Assembly (NCBI GenBank): GCA_019308745.1
Contig: JAFDHO010000004.1
Coordinates: 1-64,000 of the forward strand
Direction: 5' to 3'
DNA: 64,000 bases
Source: Deltaproteobacteria bacterium
GTDB taxonomy: Bacteria; Desulfobacterota; DSM-4660; Desulfatiglandales; HGW-15
The translations under genes were made by a program, and so were the position numbers. The notes under the pieces are model-generated. The model did no database searches and was not told the origin of the DNA. It saw only the letters and a list, made by a program, of their open reading frames with translations. This document shows positions 26,394 to 35,746 of this stretch, in pieces. Each line of letters begins with the position of its first letter. The first letter of the stretch is position 1.

Positions 26394-27410
26394 CTATTCC
26401 TTGATCTTTGCCTTGCGATGTTGATGGTAGGCGTCCCTGATCGCAACGTAGGGGTCAAAGGAGGCCTTCTTCAAATCCTCGTACTCTCCTATCCGGAGCG
26501 AAGTCTGATTGACGTGTTCAAAGGCACCGATGGCAACAGAGGCCGTAGAGGAATCAGTGACATAACTTACGGGGTACAGAAACCTGTCCCCCAAAAGCCC
26601 CACCGTATCCCGCAGGCTCGATGGCCCCAGTATCGGCCACATGACGTAGAACCCCGGCCCGAGCCCGTAGTACCCCAAGGTCTGCCCGAAATCCTCTTCG
26701 GAACCCTTGACCCCCTGATCTTTTCCGGCCACGTCCAAGAACCCGCCCAGCCCGCAGACCGTATTCATGGCGAAACTCCTTGCTTCTTCCCCGGCCTGTT
26801 GAAACTTCAATTGGATCATAGAGTTCACGAATCGTATGGGGAAAGCCAGGTTGAAGAAGAAGTTTCGGACCCCGATCCTCACGGGCTCCGGAGCAATGGC
26901 CCTGTAGCCCAGGGCCACGGGCTTCAGCACCCAGAAATAGAGCCGATCGTTGAAATGGTACATCACCCTGTTGACGGGTTCAAGGGGATCCGGGATATGA
27001 GCCTCTTCATCCGCAGGACTGTCCTCAGGGAAATCTTCCGGAAAGACCTCCTCCTCAAGGGGAGCGCCCGGCTTGGCCTCTCCGCCTTGTGCAACTACAA
27101 GAGAAACCGCCTGCCGGGCGGCACTGCCCGTCTCTATGCCCCCGAGGCCGCGGTTGAGGGTCTTTGTTCGATCGCCGGCGCCGGAGTTCCACAACCACCT
27201 GGCAGCCACCCCGTTTTCCTGTTTCTTGGGTGGCCTCGCGGGCAGGCTCGCGCTTCTGTTCCGGTAAAGAGACGGGTAACCGGCTTCCGATGTCCCCGGG
27301 GACTGAGCCCCGGCCTCCATACATTGAAGAAAGATCACTACCTGTGCGACAAATAGGACCCCCACCATCCTGCCCATGGGATTCTGCCATTCAATTCCAC
27401 GTAATATCAC
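26394..27410 (-). CDS. mlaA: MlaA/VacJ family lipid-asymmetry protein
   Basis: This is the outer-membrane component of the Mla pathway that removes phospholipids from the outer leaflet. The conserved VacJ domain starts near residue 143 with DPLEPVNRVMYHFND and includes NFFFNLAFPIRFVN and DFGQTLGYYGLGPG. Between the N-terminal hydrophobic segment and this domain lie about 100 residues rich in Pro, Gly, Glu and basic residues, longer than in Escherichia coli MlaA. The N-terminus looks like a cleavable signal peptide without a good lipobox (FLQC). The GTG at 27408-27410 has GAGAGGG upstream; ATGs at 27377 and 27368 are alternatives. It is the last gene of the mlaEFDCA series. Confidence 0.9.
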   Translation of the reverse strand: MILRGIEWQNPMGRMVGVLFVAQVVIFLQCMEAGAQSPGTSEAGYPSLYRNRSASLPARPPKKQENGVAARWLWNSGAGDRTKTLNRGLGGIETGSAARQAVSLVVAQGGEAKPGAPLEEEVFPEDFPEDSPADEEAHIPDPLEPVNRVMYHFNDRLYFWVLKPVALGYRAIAPEPVRIGVRNFFFNLAFPIRFVNSMIQLKFQQAGEEARSFAMNTVCGLGGFLDVAGKDQGVKGSEEDFGQTLGYYGLGPGFYVMWPILGPSSLRDTVGLLGDRFLYPVSYVTDSSTASVAIGAFEHVNQTSLRIGEYEDLKKASFDPYVAIRDAYHQHRKAKIKE

Positions 27411-27517
27411 CGAGTCTGCCCTCTCTCGTCTGAGACCGCATCTTCAACCTATCCCGTGCCTCACAGGGTTCCAGGCGGGCTCGTGGGATGCCCTTGCGAG
27501 GCGCCTGTGGCCTTCCT

Positions 27518-28123
27518 TCAGCTCTTTTCACGCACTTTTTCCTCCAGGGTACGGATCAACTTCTTGGGCGGAGATTTCATTAAGATCTCGTTGAACTGGC
27601 TCCGATAATTGTTTACGAGGCTGACACCTTCTATGGAAATATCGTATACAAGCCAGTCCCCGTTCCTCTTCCAGAGCCTGTATTTGATCGGAATCTCCCC
27701 GTGCTTTTGTGACTTCACCGTGGCCTGGACCACTGCATATCTGCCGTCCACAGCCTCCTTATCATAGGATACGGTCTCTCCTGAATAACTCTCCAGCTTA
27801 CCGCTGTAAGTTCGCTCCAGCAATTTCCCGAAGAGTCTGACGAATTCCTTTCGCTCTTCCCCTGTCAGCTTCCTCCAGTGCCTCCCCAGGGCCCTTCGCG
27901 ATATGGCCTCCCAGTCAAAACGCTCGTCGACGATCTTGCGAAGGAGCCTTATCTTCTCGTCCTTCTTTTCGGGGACCTTCAAGGCGCGATCTTCCAATAT
28001 GGCGATCAACTTGTCCGTGGTCTCTTTTATCCTCTGCGTGGGTTCCCCTGCCCAGAGGGTCACAGGAACGAACAGACACACAAGGACCACCGCAGTAATC
28101 CGAATAACCAGCCCAATCCACAT
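27518..28123 (-). CDS. mlaC: MlaC/Ttg2D family periplasmic phospholipid-binding protein
   Basis: This 201-residue periplasmic shuttle carries phospholipid between MlaA and the inner-membrane MlaFED complex. A signal peptide ends near TLWAG (about residue 25). The family features FDWEAISRRALGRHWRKL, the alternating YSGETVSYDKEAV strands and VYDISIEGVSLVNNYRSQF are present. The ATG follows GGAGGGG closely. It lies 23 bases after mlaD in the operon. Confidence 0.93.
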   Translation of the reverse strand: MWIGLVIRITAVVLVCLFVPVTLWAGEPTQRIKETTDKLIAILEDRALKVPEKKDEKIRLLRKIVDERFDWEAISRRALGRHWRKLTGEERKEFVRLFGKLLERTYSGKLESYSGETVSYDKEAVDGRYAVVQATVKSQKHGEIPIKYRLWKRNGDWLVYDISIEGVSLVNNYRSQFNEILMKSPPKKLIRTLEEKVREKS

Positions 28124-28146
28124 ATTCCCCTCCTCGAGCCAAACGG

Positions 28147-28587
28147 TCAGACCTTGCCGAACACGAACTTTGAAACCAGTTCCTCTATGTCCACGGCCGG
28201 CTGGGTCTCCCTGAGCCTCCCTCCGGCCTCTATTATCTCCTCAGAGGCCCCGGGAGTGATTTGTACGTACTTCTCGCCAATCAGTCCCTTGGTCTTGACA
28301 GAGGCAATGGCGTCCTCCTGGACCTTCACCCCCTCTGGCAGGGAAAGAACCACCTTGGCCTCGTAATCCTCCATGCTTATAGACTTGACCCGACCCACTT
28401 CCACACCTGCGATGACAACGGAGGCCCCTTCCTTAAGCCCCCCCACATTGCTGAAGACCGCATAGATCTCATACCCCTTGTCACCCAAGACCTCCATCCT
28501 GGCCAGCTTGATGGAAAGGTACCCCAAACAAAGGATCCCCGCAAGGATGAACAATCCCACTGAAAGCTCAAGATCAAACCTTCTCAT
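28147..28587 (-). CDS. mlaD: MlaD family MCE-domain substrate-binding protein
   Basis: This protein of about 146 residues has one N-terminal transmembrane helix (LSVGLFILAGILCLGYLSI) and an MCE domain (about 30-110) with VFSNVGGLKEGASVVIAGV. Hexamers of MlaD form the lipid channel of the MlaFED transporter. I start at the ATG at 28585-28587 because GGGAGGTG lies 5-6 bases upstream; a further ATG nine codons earlier lacks this. The C-terminus is short, as in E. coli. Confidence 0.93.
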   Translation of the reverse strand: MRRFDLELSVGLFILAGILCLGYLSIKLARMEVLGDKGYEIYAVFSNVGGLKEGASVVIAGVEVGRVKSISMEDYEAKVVLSLPEGVKVQEDAIASVKTKGLIGEKYVQITPGASEEIIEAGGRLRETQPAVDIEELVSKFVFGKV

Positions 28588-28676
28588 GTGCACCTCCCGA
28601 CCCGTAGGCCTCACTCCATCCGGGGCCCGCCTTCCTCACTTCGCCTCAAGACTTCTCTTTTATGCAGGAGCCTGTC

Positions 28677-29423
28677 TCACCCGTAGGTTACAGGGCCTTC
28701 CGTTTCTCCTCTGACGAATTGTCGCACAATAGGGTCTTCTGAGTTTCTCACCTCTTCAGGCGGCCCCGATATGAGAATTACTCCCTCGTAGAGCATGGCA
28801 ACCCTATCCACTATATCGAACACCCTCGGTATCTCGTGGGTGACAATGATCCCCGTGAATCCATAGGTCCTGTGGAGATTGTCAATGAGCTTGAGAATCG
28901 AATGACCGATGATCGGGTCGAGACCCGTGGTCGGCTCATCAAAAAACATGATCTCCGGGTTCCATACCAGCTCCCGCGCCAGTGCGGCCCGCTTTATCAT
29001 TCCACCACTGAGCTGGGAGGGGAATTTGCCTTCCGCCTCGGAAAGACCGACCATTTCAAGCACATGGAATACCTTTTCCTTGATTTCAGCCTCTTTCAGC
29101 CTTGTCTTTTCTCTCAAAGGGAAAGCGACATTGTCCAATACGGTCATGGAGTCAAAAAGCGCCCCACCTTGAAACAGGAATCCCATGCGGCTCCTCAGGT
29201 GGGAAAGGGCCCTGCCCTTGATGCGCCCGATTTCCAGGCCGTCTATAAGAATGTGTCCCCTGTCAGGCTTGAGCAGGCCGGCCATCTGCTTCAAGAGAAC
29301 ACTCTTGCCGTGGCCGCTTCCGCCGATCAGGGCAATGATCTCACCCTTGTCCACGCTTAGATTGATCCCTTTGATGACCTCGACACCATCAAAGGATTTA
29401 TGCAGGTCTTCAACCTTGATCAT
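28677..29423 (-). CDS. mlaF: MlaF family phospholipid ABC transporter ATPase
   Basis: This is the ATPase of the Mla phospholipid transporter, about 248 residues. Walker A is GGSGHGKS (near residue 40), the signature is QLSGGMIKRAALARE and Walker B is IMFFDEPTTGLDP, followed by the switch histidine in IIVTHEI. The longer reading upstream lies within mlaE, so I start at the ATG at 29421-29423, which gives the usual N-terminus MIKVEDLHKSFDG. It begins 8 bases after the mlaE stop. Confidence 0.95.
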   Translation of the reverse strand: MIKVEDLHKSFDGVEVIKGINLSVDKGEIIALIGGSGHGKSVLLKQMAGLLKPDRGHILIDGLEIGRIKGRALSHLRSRMGFLFQGGALFDSMTVLDNVAFPLREKTRLKEAEIKEKVFHVLEMVGLSEAEGKFPSQLSGGMIKRAALARELVWNPEIMFFDEPTTGLDPIIGHSILKLIDNLHRTYGFTGIIVTHEIPRVFDIVDRVAMLYEGVILISGPPEEVRNSEDPIVRQFVRGETEGPVTYG

Positions 29424-29431
29424 AGGGGTAT

Positions 29432-30223
29432 CTAGAAAAGGATCGATGTCATAAAATAGTCCCAAACAAGGATAAGCACAGAGGCCATGACCACGGCCTG
29501 GGTGGTTGCCTTGCTGACCCCTTCGGCGCCCCATCCCCAGGTGCCCGTATAGTAGCCCTTGTAACAGCATATCCAGGTAATAATGACTCCAAAGCTTATT
29601 GATTTGTATATGCCCTCCAGGACATTGTCCATATCCACGTAGTTGATCATTTCCCCGAAGTAGGTCCCTGCGTTACTACCAAGCAGCTTTACGCCCACGA
29701 GGTAACCGCCGAGGATACCCACGACATCGAAAATGCCTGTCAGCAGGGGGAGGGCTATGACGCCGGCCAGGAATTTTGGCACGACCAGGTATCTGAAGGG
29801 GTTCAAACCCATCATCTCTATGGCATCGATCTGCTCGCTGATCCTCATGATACCGATCTCTGCCGTTATAGCCGACCCTGCCCGGCCCGTCACCATCAGG
29901 CCGGAGATCACCGGCCCCATCTCCTTGATGAGGGACAGGGCCACCATGGGGCCGAGAAAGGCGTCAGAACCAAACCTGTTCAGGGTGTAGAATCCCTGGA
30001 GCCCCAATACCATACCCGTAAAGGAGCCCGTGAGAAAAATGACCAGGGTAGACTGGAGCCCAATGAAGTGAATCTGCTTTAGCAACAAGGAAAACTTTAT
30101 GGGAGGCACGAAACAATAGACAAAGGCCTTTGTGAGAAAGATCCCCATGATGCCCATCCTGCGAAGGACAAGCAAGGTCTTTGCACCCAGGTTTCTGACA
30201 AGCCCTATGAAGAAATTATCCAT
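29432..30223 (-). CDS. mlaE: MlaE family phospholipid ABC transporter permease
   Basis: This is the permease of the Mla transporter, about 263 residues with five or six membrane segments. Family motifs GLVMTGRAGSA-like (MVTGRAGSAITAEIG) and EQIDAIEMMGLNPFRYLVVP are present. The frame opens with a TTG at 30254-30256; I prefer the ATG at 30221-30223, which gives normal length, though its GAGG is distant. It is the first gene of mlaEFDCA. No mlaB (STAS domain) gene is present, which is common outside enterobacteria. Confidence 0.93.
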   Translation of the reverse strand: MDNFFIGLVRNLGAKTLLVLRRMGIMGIFLTKAFVYCFVPPIKFSLLLKQIHFIGLQSTLVIFLTGSFTGMVLGLQGFYTLNRFGSDAFLGPMVALSLIKEMGPVISGLMVTGRAGSAITAEIGIMRISEQIDAIEMMGLNPFRYLVVPKFLAGVIALPLLTGIFDVVGILGGYLVGVKLLGSNAGTYFGEMINYVDMDNVLEGIYKSISFGVIITWICCYKGYYTGTWGWGAEGVSKATTQAVVMASVLILVWDYFMTSILF

Positions 30224-30343
30224 CTGCAAAAAGAGTGCCTCATTCCCGGATTTCAAGGCAAGTTAAGGCAATGACTGATCAACTACCATTACGAGCGGTT
30301 TTTGACAACCCCAAAGTGACAATGAATTCCCCTGTGTTGGGCA

Positions 30344-30366
30344 CCCGCTGGTGTGCATGCAGCGGG
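30344..30366. other. Inverted repeat between ldcA and mlaE
   Basis: CCCGCTG (30344-30350) and CAGCGGG (30360-30366) form a 7-bp stem with a 9-base loop, about 35 bases downstream of the ldcA stop on the minus strand. There is no T-run directly after it, so a terminator role is only a possibility. Confidence 0.3.
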
Positions 30367-30398
30367 GCTTGAATCTCGCTGCCGGGCTTCGGGGTGAC

Positions 30399-31304
30399 TC
30401 ACTGTGGCCTTGTGCATGTTTCCAAGGCCACGAGATGCATCTCCTCGGTGTCCATCTCTGCCTCGACACCGACCGGGACAGTGATGTTTTCCTCGCCATG
30501 GCCCAAGGGAATGCCACTGACAACAGGAATTCCCAGGCCGCTCAGTATGTCCGAGAACATCTCTCTGATCGACGATGACTCTCCGCAGTCCAGGAAAGAT
30601 CCCAAAAGGATTCCGGAAACCGCCTCAAATCCTCCGCACAGTCGCAGGTGTGTTGCCATGCGGTCAAGCCTGTAGGGGGTCTCTCCCCTCTCCTCGAGAA
30701 ACAATATCTTCCCTTTGAGGGAAGGCGTGAAGGGGGTCCCCATCATGTGGCATAAGAGGCTCAGATTTCCGCCCATCAAGACCCCCCGCGCCCTACCAGG
30801 CCTGACCACGCGCGCCCCGGTCAGATCAAGGCGAAATTCCCTTCCGCTGAGGAGGACGTCTCGCAGTGCCTCCCAGTTTCTGCCCTTGTTCTTTGTGAGG
30901 TCCCTGAGAACGGGTCCGTGGAAGGTGATCAGCCCCGTACGATGGTAAATGGCCAGCAACAGCGCCGTAATGTCGCTGTATCCTATGAATACCTTCGCAT
31001 TCTTTCCTATTGATTCGTAATCCAACTTGTCCAGGAGCCTCAAGGAGCCGTATCCGCCCCTCGCACACATGATGGCCTTGACCCTGCGATCCAAGAACAT
31101 CTCATGGAGATCCTGAAGCCTGGCCTCGTCATCGCCAGCCAGGTAGGTCCCGGCCTTGAAGATATTCCTGCCCAGGACCACCGGGTGGCCGGATGCCTTG
31201 ATCAGTTCTATCCCCTCCTGAAGCTCGTCAGGTGTCACGGGCCCTGCCGGAGCGATGATGCCGAAGGCATCTCTCTCGCCAATGGCACCCGGTTTCAACT
31301 TCAT
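30399..31304 (-). CDS. ldcA: LD-carboxypeptidase (S66 family)
   Basis: This is a muramoyl-tetrapeptide LD-carboxypeptidase of 301 residues that trims the terminal D-Ala from recycled cell-wall tetrapeptides. The nucleophile serine lies in FIGYSDITALL, the glutamate in FLEERGETPYRLDRM, and the histidine in GIPLGHGEENITVPVG, matching the Ser-Glu-His triad of the family. It lies 10 bases after coaX and upstream of the mla operon. Family members also include microcin-immunity MccF proteins, but peptidoglycan recycling is the simplest reading. Confidence 0.92.
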   Translation of the reverse strand: MKLKPGAIGERDAFGIIAPAGPVTPDELQEGIELIKASGHPVVLGRNIFKAGTYLAGDDEARLQDLHEMFLDRRVKAIMCARGGYGSLRLLDKLDYESIGKNAKVFIGYSDITALLLAIYHRTGLITFHGPVLRDLTKNKGRNWEALRDVLLSGREFRLDLTGARVVRPGRARGVLMGGNLSLLCHMMGTPFTPSLKGKILFLEERGETPYRLDRMATHLRLCGGFEAVSGILLGSFLDCGESSSIREMFSDILSGLGIPVVSGIPLGHGEENITVPVGVEAEMDTEEMHLVALETCTRPQ

Positions 31305-31314
31305 GTTATTCCCT

Positions 31315-32082
31315 TCATCTATTCCTTTCGAAAAGTATCATAAGCCCTTGAAGTGTAAGGAAGTCTTCCACATATTCGATTGTCTCCGATTCCTGGCAAA
31401 TCAGGGGGGCAAGCCCGCCGGTGGCCACAACGGTCACCGGCTCTCCCATCTCCTTCTTGATCCGCTTTACAATCCCGTCTACAAGACCTGCATAGCCGTA
31501 TATGATTCCGGCCCTCATGCTGTTTATGGTATCTTTGGCAATGACCTTTCCGGGTCTCGTAAATATCTCGACCCTGGGAAGCTTGGAGGCCTTCTGAAAC
31601 AGGGCTTCACAGGATATGGTCACGCCCGGGGCAATGGCCCCGCCTATGTAAGCCCCGTCCTCTGACACGCAATCAAAGGTCGTGGCGGTCCCGAAATCCA
31701 CCACCACTAGCCCGGAACGGTATTTCTCATAGGCGGCCACAGCATTGACAATCCTATCAGCCCCGACCTCCTTGGGGTTATCATAGCGAATCGGCATTCC
31801 TGTCTTCAAGCCGGGTCCCACTATCATGGGCCGTACTTTAAAGTACTTCTCGGACAACTCCTCAACGGCCTCCAGCAGGGGAGGTACCACGCAAGAAGCA
31901 ATGACATCCGAGATGTCTGCGAAGGTGAGGCCGGACATGCCAAAGAGATTCCTGATCAAGATCCCCAGTTCATCTGCTGTTGTATCCTTTTCTGTTCGTA
32001 TGCGCCAGTGCTCAAGGACCCTGTCCCTGTCAGCCACCCCGAGCACGATGTTGGTATTGCCAATGTCCATACACAGCAGCAT
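31315..32082 (-). CDS. coaX: Type III pantothenate kinase
   Basis: This enzyme phosphorylates pantothenate in the first step of coenzyme A synthesis. It is 255 residues long with the actin-like phosphate motif [12 protein letters not shown] at the N-terminus. [21 protein letters not shown] and [10 protein letters not shown] are also in place. The ATG has AAGGAG 8 bases upstream. No BirA-type gene is fused or adjacent. It may be co-transcribed with ldcA. Confidence 0.95.
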   Translation of the reverse strand: MLLCMDIGNTNIVLGVADRDRVLEHWRIRTEKDTTADELGILIRNLFGMSGLTFADISDVIASCVVPPLLEAVEELSEKYFKVRPMIVGPGLKTGMPIRYDNPKEVGADRIVNAVAAYEKYRSGLVVVDFGTATTFDCVSEDGAYIGGAIAPGVTISCEALFQKASKLPRVEIFTRPGKVIAKDTINSMRAGIIYGYAGLVDGIVKRIKKEMGEPVTVVATGGLAPLICQESETIEYVEDFLTLQGLMILFERNR

Positions 32083-32460
32083 TTTTACTCTCCTTCAGAA
32101 GGGGCGAATCCCCCGCCGGTTCCCGGCCACGAACTCACCAGGAATGGCAGAATCTTAATCACTTAACCTTTTGCACAGGTGTTGTCAAATCAAATTAGGA
32201 AAGACCGATGTAAGTTCATGAAGGACGATACAAACAGCATCCCTTGGGCAACTCTTTGGACGTGGAGCCCCGGCAATCCGGCGAAGGGGAGCTGGCGAAA
32301 GCCCACGGCAGGATATTGCCCAAATCACAGAAACAATGGCGCGCCCTAGTACGGACCATTCAGGAGTAAGACAAGGTGAAAGCGGGCTGCTGCCTGGCAA
32401 AAGAAGAGTCTCGGAGGAGCCGCATGCGGACGCGTCTTCCAAGCGGGCCAGGCAGGATGC
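32083..32460. other. Intergenic region between folP and coaX
   Basis: This gap probably holds the coaX promoter. On the minus strand TTGACA occurs at 32183-32188, but the hexamer 17 bases on (TAAGTG) is a poor -10 element. GCCGG-TTC-CCGGC forms a small hairpin near 32115-32127 in the coaX leader. Just after the folP stop, CTGCCTGGC (32390-32398) and GCCAGGCAG (32447-32455) are a perfect 9-bp inverted repeat with a 48-base spacer. No gene is recognisable. Confidence 0.4.
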
Positions 32461-33324
32461 TCAGTTTATCCCTCCTCTTCTTATGGCATCAACGACCCTG
32501 ACCGTATCCACTGCCTTTTTCACATCATGGACCCTGACGATGCTCGCGCCATTCATTGCCCCGACGGAAACCGTTGCCATGGTTCCCACATCTCTCTCCG
32601 AGGCCTCCTTTCCCAGGAGATGTCCGAGGAAGGATTTACGGGATGATCCGAGGAGGATGGGTTTCTTGAGGACGCTTAACTGCTTCAAGTCCCTGATAAT
32701 CTGAAGATTATTATCAAAAGTCTTGCCGAAGCCGATCCCCGGATCTACAATAATATTTGATTCCTTGATCCCGGCCTTGACCGCCCGATCTATTGCATCT
32801 CTCAAGAAATCCACAATCTCAGGTATCAGTTCGTCATAGGTGGGGTTATCCTGCATATCGGAGGGAGTGCCCTTCATGTGCATCAGTATCACAGGGACCC
32901 CGGCCTCGGCAGCAACCGAGGCCATGTGGGGATCAAACCTCAGGGCACTTATGTCGTTGATCATGGACGCCCCGGCCCCCAAGGCCTCTCGTGCCACGGC
33001 AGCCTTGACGGTATCTATGCTGATGGGGATCTTTATTTCCTTTGAGAGGGCCTCAATGACCGGAATGACCCGATCCAGTTCTTCATCCAGGGGGACTTCT
33101 TCGGAATAGGGTCTTGTCGACTCACCTCCCACGTCTATGATATCCGCCCCGTCTCGGGCCATTTCCAGGCCATGTTCCACGGCCTTTTCCCTGTCAAGGA
33201 AGAGCCCCCCGTCTGAGAAGGAATCAGGGGTCACATTCAGGATACCCATTACATGGGTCCTTGTGGCCAGATCAAGCCGATATCCTTGCCATGCTATTGC
33301 CAGGGATCCAGGGCCTTGTCGCAT
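32461..33324 (-). CDS. folP: Dihydropteroate synthase
   Basis: This is the folate pathway enzyme that condenses hydroxymethyl-dihydropterin pyrophosphate with p-aminobenzoate, 287 residues. The signatures MGILNVTPDSFSDGG and DIIDVGGESTRPYSE, together with NDISALRFD and DPGIGFGKTFDNN, are intact. The start lies 3 bases after the ftsH stop, so the two genes are coupled, a common arrangement. The phosphoglucosamine mutase gene that often follows is absent here. Confidence 0.96.
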   Translation of the reverse strand: MRQGPGSLAIAWQGYRLDLATRTHVMGILNVTPDSFSDGGLFLDREKAVEHGLEMARDGADIIDVGGESTRPYSEEVPLDEELDRVIPVIEALSKEIKIPISIDTVKAAVAREALGAGASMINDISALRFDPHMASVAAEAGVPVILMHMKGTPSDMQDNPTYDELIPEIVDFLRDAIDRAVKAGIKESNIIVDPGIGFGKTFDNNLQIIRDLKQLSVLKKPILLGSSRKSFLGHLLGKEASERDVGTMATVSVGAMNGASIVRVHDVKKAVDTVRVVDAIRRGGIN

Positions 33325-33327
33325 GGC

Positions 33328-35151
33328 TTAGGCCTCGGCACCGCTTGTCGCATCCTTGGTTACGGAAATACTAGCGTCTTCCAGTATGGCGTCGATCTCC
33401 TTACCATCCAGGGTCTCCCGCTCGAGCAGGCCATTTGCGAGCTTGTGAAGGGCCTCCATGTTCTCTTTGATGATCCGGGTGGTCCTCTCGTAGGCTCCGG
33501 ATACGATGCTCCTTACCTCTTCATCGATCTTTTGAGCTGTCAGCTCACTGTAATCCCTGTGTTGGGAAATCTCCCTCCCCAGAAAGATCTGCTCTTCTCT
33601 CTTGCCAAAGGTCAAGGGGCCAAGGTTTTCACTCATTCCATAGTCGCAGACCATCTTCCTTGCCATATCAGAGGCCCTTTCGATATCGTTGCCGGCTCCA
33701 GTGGTCTGCACATTCAGGACCAGTTCCTCCGCAACCCTTCCACCCATCAGTATGCTGATATTGTTCAGGAGATAGTCCTTTGGGTAGGTGTGCTTCTCGT
33801 CCATGGGGAGTTGCTGTGTCAGGCCAAGGGCGCGCCCCCGGGGTATGATTGTCACCTTGTGAATCGGATCTGCCTTCGGCAGCATCTTGGCGACAAGGGC
33901 ATGACCTGCCTCGTGGTAAGCAGTAATCCGCTTTTCTTCCTCACTTATGATCATGCTCTTCCGCTCCGTGCCCATCATAACCTTATCCTTCGCGTCCTCC
34001 AAATCGACCATTTCGACTTGGTCTTTCTTTCGCCTTGCCGCCATCAGTGCTGCCTCGTTGACCATGTTTTCAAGATCCGCTCCCGTGAAACCCGGGGTCC
34101 CCCTTGCCAAGGTCGTGATATCCACGTCCTCTGCGAGGACGGTCCTCTTCACATGGACCTTCAGGATTCCCTCTCGCCCTTTGATGTCCGGCACAGGCAC
34201 GACCACCTGCCTGTCGAATCGCCCCGGACGCAAGAGGGCCGGATCAAGCACATCGGGCCTGTTGGTCGCGGAAATGAGGATAACCCCCTCGTTGGATTCA
34301 AATCCATCCATCTCAACCAGCAACTGGTTCAAGGTCTGCTCTCTCTCGTCATGGCCTCCACCCAGGCCGGCACCCCTGTGGCGTCCGACGGCATCAATCT
34401 CGTCTATGAAGATGATACACGGGGCATGTTTCTTACCCTGTATGAAGAGGTCACGCACCCTGGAGGCCCCAACACCCACAAACATCTCCACGAAGTCGGA
34501 GCCGCTTATACTGAAGAAGGGCACACCGGCCTCGCCTGCTATGGCGCGGGCCAGGAGGGTCTTCCCCGTCCCGGGAGCCCCCACCAGCAAAACACCTTTG
34601 GGTATCCTGCCCCCCAGCCGGGTGAATCGCTTTGGATCCCGGAGGAATTCAATGATCTCCTGGAGTTCCTCTTTTGCCTCATCAATACCTGCCACATCGT
34701 CAAAGGTGACCTTCTCTTGTGATTCGTTCATGAGCTTTGCCCTGCTCTTTCCAAAGGACAGGGCCTTTCCGCCTCCCACCTGCATCTGCCGCATGAAGAA
34801 TATCCAGACACCTATCAGGAGGAGCATGGGCACCCACGATAGAAATACCTGGAACCAGGGGGAATCCTCTTGGGGTTTGGCAGATATCTTTACCCCTTTG
34901 CTCCTCAACAGGCCGATCAGTTCCGGATCTTTTGGGGAGAATGTCTTGAAGGGTCCTTGGGCTGATATTCCCGATATGTTGTCTCCCTGAATGGTTACCT
35001 CGTTGATACTTCCGCTTTCTACCATGGATAGGAAGTCGCTGTAGCCGACGTTCAGCCGCCCTCTCTCCGGTTGCTTGAATACCTGGAACAACATGACCAT
35101 CAGGAGGCTAATAACCAACCAAAGGGCTAGATTTTTATAGAATGGACTCAA
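33328..35151 (-). CDS. ftsH: ATP-dependent zinc metalloprotease FtsH
   Basis: This is a membrane-anchored AAA+ protease of 607 residues that degrades misassembled membrane proteins and regulatory proteins. Two transmembrane helices flank a periplasmic domain in the first 125 residues. Walker A is [16 protein letters not shown] (near 195), Walker B is [16 protein letters not shown], and the second region of homology follows. The zinc motif HEAGH is near 413-417. The start is a TTG at 35149-35151, preceded by GGAGGAGG at good spacing; there is no competing ATG. An AT-rich leader lies upstream. Confidence 0.97.
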   Translation of the reverse strand: MSPFYKNLALWLVISLLMVMLFQVFKQPERGRLNVGYSDFLSMVESGSINEVTIQGDNISGISAQGPFKTFSPKDPELIGLLRSKGVKISAKPQEDSPWFQVFLSWVPMLLLIGVWIFFMRQMQVGGGKALSFGKSRAKLMNESQEKVTFDDVAGIDEAKEELQEIIEFLRDPKRFTRLGGRIPKGVLLVGAPGTGKTLLARAIAGEAGVPFFSISGSDFVEMFVGVGASRVRDLFIQGKKHAPCIIFIDEIDAVGRHRGAGLGGGHDEREQTLNQLLVEMDGFESNEGVILISATNRPDVLDPALLRPGRFDRQVVVPVPDIKGREGILKVHVKRTVLAEDVDITTLARGTPGFTGADLENMVNEAALMAARRKKDQVEMVDLEDAKDKVMMGTERKSMIISEEEKRITAYHEAGHALVAKMLPKADPIHKVTIIPRGRALGLTQQLPMDEKHTYPKDYLLNNISILMGGRVAEELVLNVQTTGAGNDIERASDMARKMVCDYGMSENLGPLTFGKREEQIFLGREISQHRDYSELTAQKIDEEVRSIVSGAYERTTRIIKENMEALHKLANGLLERETLDGKEIDAILEDASISVTKDATSGAEA

Positions 35152-35478
35152 AGATTAAGACCTCCTCCTTCTCATTGTTATGGAAATCTACAGTAACTAT
35201 TATAAATATATTTTGATAAATTACCATATTTCATCGAAATTTTTTAAGTGAACCACCCCTCAAGTGCCTTAACACCTGTTACGGTCTCAGGAGGGTGAGG
35301 GGGACGCACAAGTTGGTGTAATGGGTTAAGAATAGTGTTTAACCATTCAATATCGATCATATTTTTTCTCTGTTTCACCACAGAGAGTGATTGGAGCTTA
35401 GGATTCGACAAAGCCATAGGCCGGCACAGGAGGGGCTATGACACGCAATGGGACGTTTCGAGACAGGCTACAGGCTGT

Positions 35479-35556
35479 TTGCCCGAATCCCTTTTTATTT
35501 GCTTACCTCCGAACAGGGACTATCAAGGAACTATTATTGCCCCTTGGGAGGTCTTT
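35479..35556 (+). repeat. Dispersed imperfect repeat, copy 2
   Basis: This is the partner of 8876-8953 in the same orientation. Conserved blocks are TTGCCC, AATCCCT, CCGAACAGGGA, ATCAAGG/AACAAGG and GGGAGGT. The TCCCT/AGGGA pairing is kept while the central 14-base palindrome of copy 1 is not. Confidence 0.5.
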
Positions 35557-35668
35557 TCAAAAGGCCCAATATTGATGGCTTCGTAAAAAGTCATCCTCCT
35601 TGATCCAGGTAGGGGCTGCAGAGACCGTCCAAATTGGCCCTTTCAACCATGAGGGGACTCATGTATAA

Positions 35669-35705
35669 TAAAGCTCCCCCCAGCAAGCTGCGGGGTCATT
35701 CTGCC
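35669..35705. repeat. Palindromic element of the AAAGCTCCCC type, copy 1
   Basis: CCCC-C-CAGC and GCTG-C-GGGG (35676-35684 and 35687-35695) form a near-perfect palindrome with one C-C mismatch, embedded in TAAAGCTCCCC ... TCATTCTGCC. A related copy lies at 39142-39177. Confidence 0.5.
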
Positions 35706-35746
35706 CTAGGCGAATGATACTTCAAGGGATGAGGCAATCCGGGACC

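Larger units (their letters stand above)
35152..35746. other. Divergent intergenic region with two repeat elements
   Basis: This region separates ftsH (minus) from the glycerol-1-phosphate dehydrogenase gene (plus). The ftsH-proximal 100 bases are AT-rich and include TATAAT on the minus strand, but I could not find a matching -35. The rest holds two annotated repeats and no recognisable gene. Confidence 0.45.

Noticed and set aside
26168..26458. 96-codon minus-strand frame between mlaA and cobO
   Set aside because: It overlaps the start of cobO and the end of mlaA in another frame and has shadow-like composition rich in Arg, Pro and Gly.
32185..32442. 85-codon minus-strand frame between folP and coaX
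   Set aside because: No ribosome binding site, no recognisable domain, and it lies over an inverted repeat; treated as non-coding.
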